A stretch of 11,999 nucleotides of DNA from an uncultured Muribaculaceae bacterium. GTDB taxonomy: Bacteria; Bacteroidota; Bacteroidia; Bacteroidales; Muribaculaceae. The stretch is from the NCBI GenBank assembly GCA_910587545.1, contig CAJUMI010000032.1:15539-27537 (forward strand). Direction: 5' to 3'. A program made the translations under genes and the position numbers. The notes below the pieces were generated by a model, which ran no database searches, was not told the origin of the DNA, and saw only the letters and a program-made list of their open reading frames with translations. Shown here in pieces: positions 1 through 7,353 of this stretch (its first letter is position 1; each line of letters starts with the position of its first letter).

Positions 1-45
1 CCACCGAGATCTACACTCTTTCCCTACACGACGCTCTTCCGATCT
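1..45 (+). other. Illumina TruSeq universal (P5) adapter remnant
   Basis: Bases 1-45 match the 3' 45 bases of the Illumina TruSeq universal adapter, beginning CCACCGAGATCTACAC and ending CTCTTCCGATCT. Genomic sequence starts at base 46. On the minus strand the junction reads AGATCGGAAGAGC, the usual adapter read-through at the end of a short-insert read. This is library sequence left on the contig end, not part of the organism, and it supplies a false stop codon to the gene beside it. Recognition is from memory of the adapter sequence; the match is long and ends exactly at the ligation T. Confidence 0.97.
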
Positions 46-251
46 CCCGATACGGGAGAATAGAGGTCGGATGCGGCCTTGACGCTTTCGATAGCGCCGA
101 AGTCCTCGCCTTTGGTCACGTCGTCGTCGGCTTCGGGCATGTCGACATAGACAACGTTGCCGAGCTGGCGGGCTGCGAATTCAGAGATGCCGATTGTGGC
201 TGTGTTGCCCTCGATGCTGGCATATTCGTGGGTGGGAAGATAGTAAAGCAT
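46..251 (-). CDS. gcvH: Glycine cleavage system H protein, 3' truncated by contig end/adapter
   Basis: GcvH is the small cytoplasmic lipoyl carrier that shuttles the aminomethyl intermediate between the P, T and L proteins during glycine breakdown. The genomic part encodes 68 complete codons plus two bases from an ATG at 251. It shows the H-protein fold start (HEYASIEGNTATIGISEFA), then GNVVYVDMPE, and the lipoylation site ESVKAASD with the acceptor lysine at residue 58. The family is usually about 125-130 residues, so roughly the last 58 are missing. Reading on into bases 24-45 adds the residues DRKSVV and a TAG stop, both encoded by adapter, so that apparent 75-residue protein is a chimera. 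The gene starts 23 bp after gcvT ends, on the same strand, consistent with one operon. The truncation is technical, not a pseudogene. Confidence 0.95.
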
Positions 252-274
252 GGTGTTGTAGGTTGTAATTTGGG

Positions 275-1360
275 TTATTTTTTGTAATTAGGTGAGTAGA
301 AGCGTTTTTTGATTACCGTGGCGGGGAACACCTTGCGGCGCACCTTGACCTGCAGTCTGTTGCCGAGGGCGGCTTCCGCGGCTTCGACGAGCGCCATGGC
401 TATGTTGCGGTCGAGGCTGATCGAGTGATAGCCGGTGGTTACGGTGCCTACGGTGCGGCCTTCGGCGTCAAGCACTTCGTAGCCGTGGCGCGGTATGGCC
501 TGTCCGTCGACCTCGAGGCCGACGATCTTCCGGGCCGGTCCTTCGGCTTTCTGACGGGCAAGAGCGTCGCGGCCGATGAATTCGGGCTTGTCGAGTTTGA
601 CGAAGATGCCGAGCCCGGCTTCGAGGGGAGAGATGTCGTCGGCGAGCTCGTCGCCGTAGAGCGGCAGGCCGGCCTCGAAGCGCAGAGTGTCGCGGCAGCC
701 GAGCCCGCAGGGTTGCACGCCGCTTTCGACCAGCTTGTTCCAAAAGTTGCGTATCGTCTGAGCGTCGGCATAGATCTCAAATCCGTCCTCGCCCGTGTAG
801 CCTGTGCGGCTGACTATCATGTCGCTGACGGTCTTGAACGTGTAGAAGCCGAGATCGGAGCCATCGATGCCGAGGATGTCGCGGATGACCTTTTCGGACT
901 GCGGACCCTGAACCGCGATCTCGGCCCAACGGTCGCTCTGGTGGTCAACGGAGACGTCAAATCCCTCGGTGTGGCCTTCGATCCATGCGACGTCCTTGTC
1001 GATGTTGGATGCGTTGATGACGAGGAAGAAGTCGTTATCGGCGCGTTTGTAGACGAGGAGATCGTCGACGACGCCGCCGTCGGGATGGAGCATCATGCCG
1101 TAGACGACTTTTCCGTCGGGCAGCCCGCTGACATTGTTGGTGAAGATATGGTTGACAAAGCGTTCGGCGTCAGGCCCGCAGACGGCAACCTCGCCCATGT
1201 GAGAGACATCGAAGACTCCGCAGCCGGTGCGCACGGCTTTGTGCTCTTCTTCGATGCCGGCATACTGGATCGGCATGTCGAAGCCGCCGAACGGGCTCAT
1301 CAGGGCGCCGAGCCCGACGTGCAGATCGTGGAGACATGTTTTTTTCAGTTCTTCATTCAT
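275..1360 (-). CDS. gcvT: Glycine cleavage system T protein (aminomethyltransferase)
   Basis: The 361-residue product is the tetrahydrofolate-dependent aminomethyltransferase of the glycine cleavage system. It takes the aminomethyl group from the lipoyl arm of GcvH, releases ammonia and forms 5,10-methylene-tetrahydrofolate. The length is close to E. coli GcvT (364). Family signatures in order are PFGGFDMPIQYAGI (about 23-36), GVFDVSHMGE (48-57), GGVVDDLLVY (95-104) whose Asp pair aligns with the catalytic Asp101 region, AVQGPQS (about 149-155), SRTGYTGEDGFEIY in the folate-binding part, and CGLGCRDTLRFEAGLPLYG. The C-terminal barrel domain follows and ends in FYSPNYKK. The ATG at 1360 is the natural start, 19 bp after the lplA stop; gcvH follows 23 bp downstream. 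It is complete with no missing key residue seen. No promoter of its own is evident, so it is probably cotranscribed from the lplA promoter. Confidence 0.97.
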   Translation of the reverse strand: MNEELKKTCLHDLHVGLGALMSPFGGFDMPIQYAGIEEEHKAVRTGCGVFDVSHMGEVAVCGPDAERFVNHIFTNNVSGLPDGKVVYGMMLHPDGGVVDDLLVYKRADNDFFLVINASNIDKDVAWIEGHTEGFDVSVDHQSDRWAEIAVQGPQSEKVIRDILGIDGSDLGFYTFKTVSDMIVSRTGYTGEDGFEIYADAQTIRNFWNKLVESGVQPCGLGCRDTLRFEAGLPLYGDELADDISPLEAGLGIFVKLDKPEFIGRDALARQKAEGPARKIVGLEVDGQAIPRHGYEVLDAEGRTVGTVTTGYHSISLDRNIAMALVEAAEAALGNRLQVKVRRKVFPATVIKKRFYSPNYKK

Positions 1361-1379
1361 GATATAGATATTTTTATAA

Positions 1380-2351
1380 TTAAATGATTAAGTCGATAAA
1401 CTGTAGAGTGGAGAGTCCTGCGATGATCTGCGAGGTATCGGTATCGGCGAGCGCGCGGGTGATGTCGTCGCGCGTGTATCTGACGCCGCGCAGTCGGTCG
1501 AGCAGCGCGGAGTCGAGGTCGGAGAGCAGGAAAAAGTCGCCAGTGATGTCGATGTCGGCGATGCGTCCTTCGTCGAGGCGTATGCCGATTTCGGGTTCGC
1601 CGACGCCCTCTATGCGTCGGCAGGCGTGGATGGTCGCATTGCTTCTGCGTCCGAAAATCCATTCGGGTGCGTAGTAGGGACGCTCGATCTCCTCGATCTC
1701 TCTGATCATCGCGGGTTCGAGCGTGATCTCAGTGTCGGTGAGCCGGCTTATGGCGTAGCGGTTGAAGTCGTCGATATCCATGTCGATATGCCGGTTGAGC
1801 GTCGTGATATGAGATTCGACCGATTGCACCTGTTTTGACTCGAGTTTCGATCGCGACGGCGTGATGGCGTTGGCCATGTGACGCAGATCGGTGTCGTAGA
1901 GCATGGTGCCGTGGACTATGCTGCGGCCCGGCAGATGGTAGAACGAATTGCCAGACACCTTTAGTCCGTGGACCGTTATGTCGTTGCGTCCCGTCGCCAA
2001 GGCGTCGATGCCGAGCGAGCGCAGCATTTCTGCGATCATTTCGGTATAGCGGGCAAATGTAGTCGTGACCTGCTCAGAGGGCGTTATATATGAGAACATT
2101 ATGTTATGGCGATCTGCAAACACGCAACCGCCTCCGCTCTTGCGCCGGTAGGTTTCTATGCCGTTCTCGCGGCAGTAGTCGAGGTTGACTTCTTTGTCGA
2201 TGCGCTGATTACGGCCGAAGATGACAGTGGGATTTACCTGCCAGCTGAAAAAATAATCTTCGGCCGGCAGACAACGTGCCGCCCATTCTTCCATCGCAAG
2301 GTAAAATGGCAGTCGCCGTCGAATTTTGTCGTCGATTCGGAGATGTATCAT
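1380..2351 (-). CDS. lplA: Lipoate--protein ligase A
   Basis: The 323-residue product belongs to the LplA family, which activates free lipoate with ATP and attaches it to a specific lysine of lipoyl-domain proteins. Signatures are YRRKSGGGCVFAD (68-80, the RRxSGGG nucleotide-binding motif), NIMFSYI (83-89), GRNDITVHGLKVSGNSFY (121-138) with Lys131 at the position of the catalytic lysine, and HGTMLYDTDL (147-156). A C-terminal accessory domain (about 240-323) contains the typical DITGDFF motif, so this is the two-domain form like E. coli LplA (338 residues). The HD after SGGGxVF in E. coli is AD here; I do not take this as loss of function. It is first in the operon with gcvT and gcvH, which makes the GcvH lysine its likely target. 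The start at 2351 lies about a dozen bases from the predicted transcription start. Confidence 0.95.
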   Translation of the reverse strand: MIHLRIDDKIRRRLPFYLAMEEWAARCLPAEDYFFSWQVNPTVIFGRNQRIDKEVNLDYCRENGIETYRRKSGGGCVFADRHNIMFSYITPSEQVTTTFARYTEMIAEMLRSLGIDALATGRNDITVHGLKVSGNSFYHLPGRSIVHGTMLYDTDLRHMANAITPSRSKLESKQVQSVESHITTLNRHIDMDIDDFNRYAISRLTDTEITLEPAMIREIEEIERPYYAPEWIFGRRSNATIHACRRIEGVGEPEIGIRLDEGRIADIDITGDFFLLSDLDSALLDRLRGVRYTRDDITRALADTDTSQIIAGLSTLQFIDLII

Positions 2352-2370
2352 GGACAGTCTTGCATTTATG

Positions 2371-2402
2371 CAAAAGTAACCATTATTTTTACCTCACCAA
2401 AA
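2371..2402 (-). promoter_or_regulatory. Bacteroidota-type promoter of lplA-gcvT-gcvH
   Basis: Read on the minus strand, TTTTG (2402-2398) is followed after 19 nt by TACTTTTG (2378-2371), an exact match to the Bacteroides TAnnTTTG -7 box. Transcription would start near 2364-2366, only about 13-15 nt before the lplA ATG, leaving no room for a glycine riboswitch. The 6-bp arms TTGCAT/ATGCAA (2360-2365 and 2368-2373) overlap the box and could be an operator or chance. Confidence 0.7.
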
Positions 2403-2432
2403 TTTATCAGATGCTAAATATCAAACTTTTTT

Positions 2433-2469
2433 CGTCAGACTTTCAGACTCGTCAGACTTGTCAGTCCAG
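2433..2469. repeat. Four-copy 8-9 bp tandem repeat (TCAGACTTG type)
   Basis: Successive units are TCAGACTT (2435-2442), TCAGACTCG (2443-2451), TCAGACTTG (2452-2460) and the diverged TCAGTCCAG (2461-2469). CGTCAGACTT recurs exactly at 2433-2442 and 2450-2459. The array lies between the divergent lplA and tamB promoters, ending about 15 bp upstream of the tamB -33 element. A regulator-binding role is possible; a neutral intergenic repeat is equally so. Confidence 0.6.
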
Positions 2470-2483
2470 GGCAATTTTCTGAA

Positions 2484-2516
2484 TTTTGCAGGTAACAGGC
2501 GGATTTAGTATTTTTG
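2484..2516 (+). promoter_or_regulatory. Bacteroidota-type promoter of tamB-tamL
   Basis: TTTTG (2484-2488) is followed after 20 nt by TATTTTTG (2509-2516), an exact match to TAnnTTTG. Transcription would start near 2522, giving a leader of about 75 nt before the tamB GTG. Confidence 0.7.
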
Positions 2517-2525
2517 TGGGCGATA

Positions 2526-2572
2526 GAGCAAACCAAGGATGCTCAGACGTGGTTATTATCTTAGAATAACTA
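2526..2572 (+). promoter_or_regulatory. Two small hairpins in the tamB 5' leader
   Basis: The predicted leader holds GAGCA/TGCTC arms (2526-2530, 2540-2544) and TGGTTATT/AATAACTA arms (2550-2557, 2565-2572; one G-T pair, 7-nt loop). The second ends 25 nt before the GTG start. Both are short and could be chance; no known riboswitch is recognised. Confidence 0.3.
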
Positions 2573-2597
2573 AAGTCACAAACATTCATCACTCACA

Positions 2598-5500
2598 GTG
2601 AAACCTGTTACTGCAATAAGAAAGATATTTAAAACGCTGGGGTTCATTATCCTCGCGCTGATGTTGCTTGTATGCGGCACTGTAGTCGCGCTCTATTCAC
2701 CCTGGCTGCAGGAAGCGCTCCGATCAAAGATCGTCGAGCGGATGAATCTGCGTCCCGGTGTGGAGATGACTTTGGACAGCTTCAGGTTAGGGTTTCCGCT
2801 TGAACTCCGCCTCGACGGTCTGAGTCTTGTGCAGAACGGCGATACGCTTGTCGCCGCTTCCGGGCTTTCGGCTTCTGTCGGTCTGGTGTCCTTGCTTGAA
2901 GGCGAGGCCATGGTCAACGAGCTGAAGCTCCACGACGGCCGTTTCGTGATGGGGTCACCAGACTCAGCCATGTATATGACTGTGGTGGCGCGCGAGCTGG
3001 CTCTGGAACCGGTGAGTGTGGCACTCAAGAATATGGCTGTCAGCATAGAGAGCGGCGTGATCGACGGTGCGACAGTCGCAATGGTCGTTTCGCCCGACAC
3101 CGCCGCCACAGTGTCCAAGCCGTCCGATCCCACGGAGATGAGCATAAAGCTGGGAAATCTCGCGCTCCACGACTTCACATACAACATGAGGCTTCTGCCT
3201 GCAATAGACTCGCTCGGCGCGACTATAGCCGATGGCAGGCTGACCGACGGGCTCATAGACCTCAGGTCGCAGCTCGTCAGGCTCGGATGCTTCAGCGGGC
3301 GGGGGCTCGCGGCTGCCTATATAGCCCCCGACCAGGCGACGGTGGCAGCGACACCGATGGTGGAGACCGTTGACACGGCTACGTCGGAGCCGTGGACGAT
3401 CGAGATCGATTCGATTGCTTTCAGCGGTTCCAGAGCCCTCTACACCACGCGAGGACTTCAGCCGATGCCAGGGCTTGATTTCGGATATATAGCCGTCGAT
3501 TCGCTCGACCTGACTGTCAACGGTTTTTATGACCGGGCCACGACTTTGCGGTTGCCTCTGAAACTGAAGGGCACTGAGAGATGCGGTGTCAGGCTCAATG
3601 CTGAAGGAACATTCGCTCTCGACTCGGCTGCGATGTATCTCGACAGTTTCCATCTCTTTACACAGACCACGGATCTCAATGTCGACATGCTTATGGGCAT
3701 GGGCGATTTCATGAACGATCCTTCGCTGCCGCTGCGTCTTGATGCACGTGGCGGAGTAGGTGTGGCCGACATGCGCATGATGTTCCCGGCGTTCATGCCT
3801 TATCTTGTGACGCTTCCCTCGCGTGACCGTGTCGGCCTCGACGCCGCTGTCGGCGGCACTATGGGGCGCCTCGACATCGACCGCCTGAAGCTCGCCGTCA
3901 ACGGATGTGTCACAGTCAACGGCAAAGGATATGTCGGCAACCTTACCGACATTAAAGGGTTTACCGGCGACATTGCCCTGTCGGGTAATGTGATCAATGT
4001 CAACGCCATTAAAAACAATATCCTGGGCAAGGAGGCCGCCAAGGATTTCAACGTTCCCCGCATGGCTCTTAACGGACGCGTCACGATGCGTTCGGGCATA
4101 GCCGATGGAAATGTGAAAGTCAGAACCGGCGGTGGAACTGTCGCGCTCGAGGGCCGCTGGAATTCGAGAGGAGAGGATTATAATGCCGATCTCAAGGTGG
4201 TCGAATTTCCCGTGCAGACATTCATGCCCAATCTCGGCGCCGGTGAGGTGACTGCAACACTCAAGGCCGACGGCCATGGCTATAACCCCTTCGAACCGAC
4301 GATGAAAGCCGACGCGGCTCTGACGGTGACGAGTGCCCGCTACGGCAACTACACCTACCGCGACATTTATCTTACCGCCGCTGTAGCCGACGGCAAGGGG
4401 CGCGTCGACCTCCGGTCAGACAATCCCGATACCCGCCTGCGGCTTGTGGCCGAAGGCAATATGTCGCCCGAACCTTATCAGTGGACTCTCGCCGCCGACG
4501 GCGACAAGATAGATCTGCATGCGCTCAAATTTTCGGAGTTCGAAAGTTCGCTGTCGTTCAACCTTACGGGCAACGCCTCAGTAGACACAAAGACAAATAC
4601 AATCTCCGGAGAGTTGACTCTCAATGATCTCGATTTTACCCAACCGGCCCGGCATATCGGCCTGTCAGACATAATGGCGCGGCTTGACTCCAACGATTCC
4701 ATAACCGATATCTCGCTCCATAACCGCGATCTGACAGCCAGATTCAGCAGCCCGTCGTCGCTCGACTCTCTTATGACGCGGTTCTCCGATGTGTCGACTG
4801 TTCTCGACGCACAACTGGCGGTAATGGTGTTCAATGTCGACGAACTGCACAAGGTGCTGCCGGTTTTCGATCTCGATGTCAATGCCGGATCTGACAACGC
4901 TATAACCGATGTCCTCGGGTCGGGCAAAATGGCGTTCAGAAGACTCAGCCTCAATGCTGCCAATGACTCGACGCTGCGCCTCGACTCGCGTGTGATCGGC
5001 TTTGTCACAGGCTCTACGCGCCTCGACACCATAGGCCTGACGATGGATCAGAAAGGCGAGCTAATGGCTTTCAACGCCAGGGTGGAGAACCGTCCGGGCA
5101 CCTTCGATGACTGGGCTCACGTCAATCTCGGCGGCTATATTACCCGCAATGAAGCCGGCATGCGGCTAACGCAGAGTAACATTGCCGGGCGGCAAGGATT
5201 CGATGTCGGAATGCGGGCCGGTATAGCCGACTCGGTGGTCACGCTGCATATGGCGCCTGTCGACCAGGTCATCGGCTATCAGCCTTGGGTGGTAAATGAA
5301 GATAATTTCATTTCCTACGATATCCCGACGAAGCATATCGACGCCAATCTCATAATGACCGGCGGCAAAAGCCGGCTATCGGTCCTGACGGAACATATCG
5401 AAGGCAGCGAAGGCCAGGAGGATCTCAATATAAGCCTCAGTGACATACATCTGGCTGACTGGGTTTCGATCAACCCGTTCGCGCCGCCCATAAAGGGTGA

Positions 5501-7349
5501 TCTCAACGCTGATATAAAGCTCCGTCAGGTCGACGGCAATCTCAACGGCGTCGGTGACGTGGCCGTCAACAACTTCTATTACGGCAAGGAGCGTGTGGCC
5601 ACGCTTAAAGTCGACTTCGACGTCACTACCCGCCCCGGCGGCACTCTCTACGCCACGTCAGATGTCTATGTCGACGGTCTGAAGACCATGACCCTGGCCG
5701 GCGCACTTAACGACTCGACATCGACATCGCCCTACAATCTCGATTTCTCGATGATACGATTCCCGCTCGCGACGGTCAATCCGTTCCTGCCGCCGCGCAT
5801 GGCTAAATTACGCGGTGTGCTCAATGGCACGATGAAGATTTCAGGTGAGAAAGACGCACCCGTGTTCAACGGCTATATCAATTTCGACAGTACGGCGGTG
5901 CTGCTCAATATGACCGGCACGGAGTATTCGTTCAGCCCCGAGCGTATTCCGGTCGTCGACAATCTCGTGAGCTTCGACCGCTTCACGGTCAAGGGCGTCA
6001 ACGACAAGCCGCTGTATATCGACGGAACCGTCAACGTCGCGTCTTTGTCGTCGCCCAAGCTCGATCTCACACTCAAGGCCGACGGCATGCAACTCGTCAA
6101 CACCAACCGGGCGCGCAAGGGAGCTGACATCTATGGCAAGGCGTTTATCGCGCTCGACTCCCGCATCCATGGCGACATGAGCCTGCTGTTTGTCAACGCC
6201 GATCTGCGTGTCATGCCTCCGACCAATGTCACCTATGTCATATCTGACGCGGTAAACGCCATCGCGTCGCAGTCGACCGGCGATATGGTCAAATTTGTCA
6301 ACTTCACCGACACCACGGCCGTGATTGTCGCCGACAGCATCACAAACTCGGAGATGGCCATGATACTTGACGCATCGCTCACCATCGAGAACGGTACGAC
6401 GATTGGGGTCAATCTGTCGACCGACGGCAAAAACCGCGTGCAAATCGAGGCCGACGGCACTCTCAACTATACCATGTCGCCCCTGAGCGACGGTCGCTTG
6501 ACAGGCCGCCTCGACATCAACAACGGCTATGTCAGATATTCGCCGCCGCTGATGTCTGAGAAGAATTTCGCTTTCGACAACAACAGTTACGTGGCCTTCA
6601 ACGGCGACGTCATGAATCCCGTACTCAATATCCATGCTACAGATGTGATCAAGGCTAATGTGACGCAGACCGGACAGAATTCCCGGCTGGTCAACTTCGA
6701 TGTGATGCTCAACGTCACCGGGACGCTCGACCGCATGGATGTGGCTTTCGATCTCTCTACAGACGACGATGTCACCGTAGCTAACGAGCTACAGTCGATG
6801 AGCGCTGACCAGCGCGCCAACCAGGCCATGAACATGCTGCTCTACGGAGTCTACACCGGCCCAGGCACCAAGGGCGACGCCTCGCTCTCGGGCAACGCTC
6901 TCTACTCTTTCCTCTCATCTCAGCTCAATACATGGGCCGCCAACAACATCAAGGGCGTCGACATAAGTTTCGGTATCGACCAGTATAACCGTACGGTCGA
7001 CGGCTCAAGCTCGCAGACGACAAGCTACAGCTATCAGGTGTCGAAGTCGCTGTTCAATGACCGCTTCAAGATAGTGATCGGCGGCAATTATTCGACCGAT
7101 GCCAACGCCGACGAGAATTTCTCACAGAATCTTATTAATGACATATCGTTTGACTACTATCTCAACAACAGCCATACGATGTATATACGTATATTCCGTC
7201 ACACGGGCTATGAAAGCATACTCGAGGGCGAGATCACTCAGACAGGCGTGGGCTTTGTCTACCGCCGCAAGCTCAACAGTCTCGGTGATATGTTTAAATT
7301 CCTAAGACGCAAACCCAAGAAAAATGAAAACGCCGATGTCAGCAAATAA
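2598..7349 (+). CDS. tamB: Translocation and assembly module protein TamB
   Basis: The 1583-residue product is the large, inner-membrane-anchored component of the translocation and assembly module. TamB spans the periplasm as a long beta-taco groove and works with an Omp85 partner in outer-membrane biogenesis; phospholipid transport has also been proposed for the family. Residues about 10-33 form one hydrophobic helix (FIILALMLLVCGTVVAL) after a basic start, followed by SPWLQEALRSKIVERMN, an AsmA-like opening. The middle is low-complexity beta-rich sequence full of repeated D-L/V-x-G strands. The C-terminal DUF490/TamB domain covers about 1100-1560, with NGYVRYSPP, DVTVANELQSMS, NMLLYGVYTGPG and GVDISFGIDQYN. 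The start is GTG with no Shine-Dalgarno sequence and no in-frame upstream ATG; the next Met lies inside the membrane helix. TamL follows immediately, which supports the assignment. Length is typical for Bacteroidota. Confidence 0.93.
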   Translation: MKPVTAIRKIFKTLGFIILALMLLVCGTVVALYSPWLQEALRSKIVERMNLRPGVEMTLDSFRLGFPLELRLDGLSLVQNGDTLVAASGLSASVGLVSLLEGEAMVNELKLHDGRFVMGSPDSAMYMTVVARELALEPVSVALKNMAVSIESGVIDGATVAMVVSPDTAATVSKPSDPTEMSIKLGNLALHDFTYNMRLLPAIDSLGATIADGRLTDGLIDLRSQLVRLGCFSGRGLAAAYIAPDQATVAATPMVETVDTATSEPWTIEIDSIAFSGSRALYTTRGLQPMPGLDFGYIAVDSLDLTVNGFYDRATTLRLPLKLKGTERCGVRLNAEGTFALDSAAMYLDSFHLFTQTTDLNVDMLMGMGDFMNDPSLPLRLDARGGVGVADMRMMFPAFMPYLVTLPSRDRVGLDAAVGGTMGRLDIDRLKLAVNGCVTVNGKGYVGNLTDIKGFTGDIALSGNVINVNAIKNNILGKEAAKDFNVPRMALNGRVTMRSGIADGNVKVRTGGGTVALEGRWNSRGEDYNADLKVVEFPVQTFMPNLGAGEVTATLKADGHGYNPFEPTMKADAALTVTSARYGNYTYRDIYLTAAVADGKGRVDLRSDNPDTRLRLVAEGNMSPEPYQWTLAADGDKIDLHALKFSEFESSLSFNLTGNASVDTKTNTISGELTLNDLDFTQPARHIGLSDIMARLDSNDSITDISLHNRDLTARFSSPSSLDSLMTRFSDVSTVLDAQLAVMVFNVDELHKVLPVFDLDVNAGSDNAITDVLGSGKMAFRRLSLNAANDSTLRLDSRVIGFVTGSTRLDTIGLTMDQKGELMAFNARVENRPGTFDDWAHVNLGGYITRNEAGMRLTQSNIAGRQGFDVGMRAGIADSVVTLHMAPVDQVIGYQPWVVNEDNFISYDIPTKHIDANLIMTGGKSRLSVLTEHIEGSEGQEDLNISLSDIHLADWVSINPFAPPIKGDLNADIKLRQVDGNLNGVGDVAVNNFYYGKERVATLKVDFDVTTRPGGTLYATSDVYVDGLKTMTLAGALNDSTSTSPYNLDFSMIRFPLATVNPFLPPRMAKLRGVLNGTMKISGEKDAPVFNGYINFDSTAVLLNMTGTEYSFSPERIPVVDNLVSFDRFTVKGVNDKPLYIDGTVNVASLSSPKLDLTLKADGMQLVNTNRARKGADIYGKAFIALDSRIHGDMSLLFVNADLRVMPPTNVTYVISDAVNAIASQSTGDMVKFVNFTDTTAVIVADSITNSEMAMILDASLTIENGTTIGVNLSTDGKNRVQIEADGTLNYTMSPLSDGRLTGRLDINNGYVRYSPPLMSEKNFAFDNNSYVAFNGDVMNPVLNIHATDVIKANVTQTGQNSRLVNFDVMLNVTGTLDRMDVAFDLSTDDDVTVANELQSMSADQRANQAMNMLLYGVYTGPGTKGDASLSGNALYSFLSSQLNTWAANNIKGVDISFGIDQYNRTVDGSSSQTTSYSYQVSKSLFNDRFKIVIGGNYSTDANADENFSQNLINDISFDYYLNNSHTMYIRIFRHTGYESILEGEITQTGVGFVYRRKLNSLGDMFKFLRRKPKKNENADVSK

Positions 7350-7353
7350 AATC

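Noticed and set aside
24..45. C-terminal residues DRKSVV and the stop codon of gcvH
   Set aside because: Encoded by adapter sequence, so not part of the organism's protein.
252..274. Separate promoter or riboswitch before gcvH
   Set aside because: The 23-bp gap is too short for either, and no -7 box match is seen.
425..1387. Long plus-strand open frame of 320 codons opposite gcvT
   Set aside because: It is the antisense of a clear gcvT. Codon use with G/C third positions leaves few stops in this frame, and the translation resembles no family.
2360..2373. TTGCAT/ATGCAA inverted repeat at the lplA promoter as a specific operator
   Set aside because: The arms are only 6 bp and half of the symmetry comes from the TTTGCA that normally extends Bacteroidota -7 boxes; noted only within the promoter entry.
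2964..4277. Long minus-strand open frame of 437 codons inside tamB
   Set aside because: Antisense shadow of tamB: His/Arg-rich translation with no domain, no promoter and no start context. Another at 5841-6635 is rejected for the same reason.
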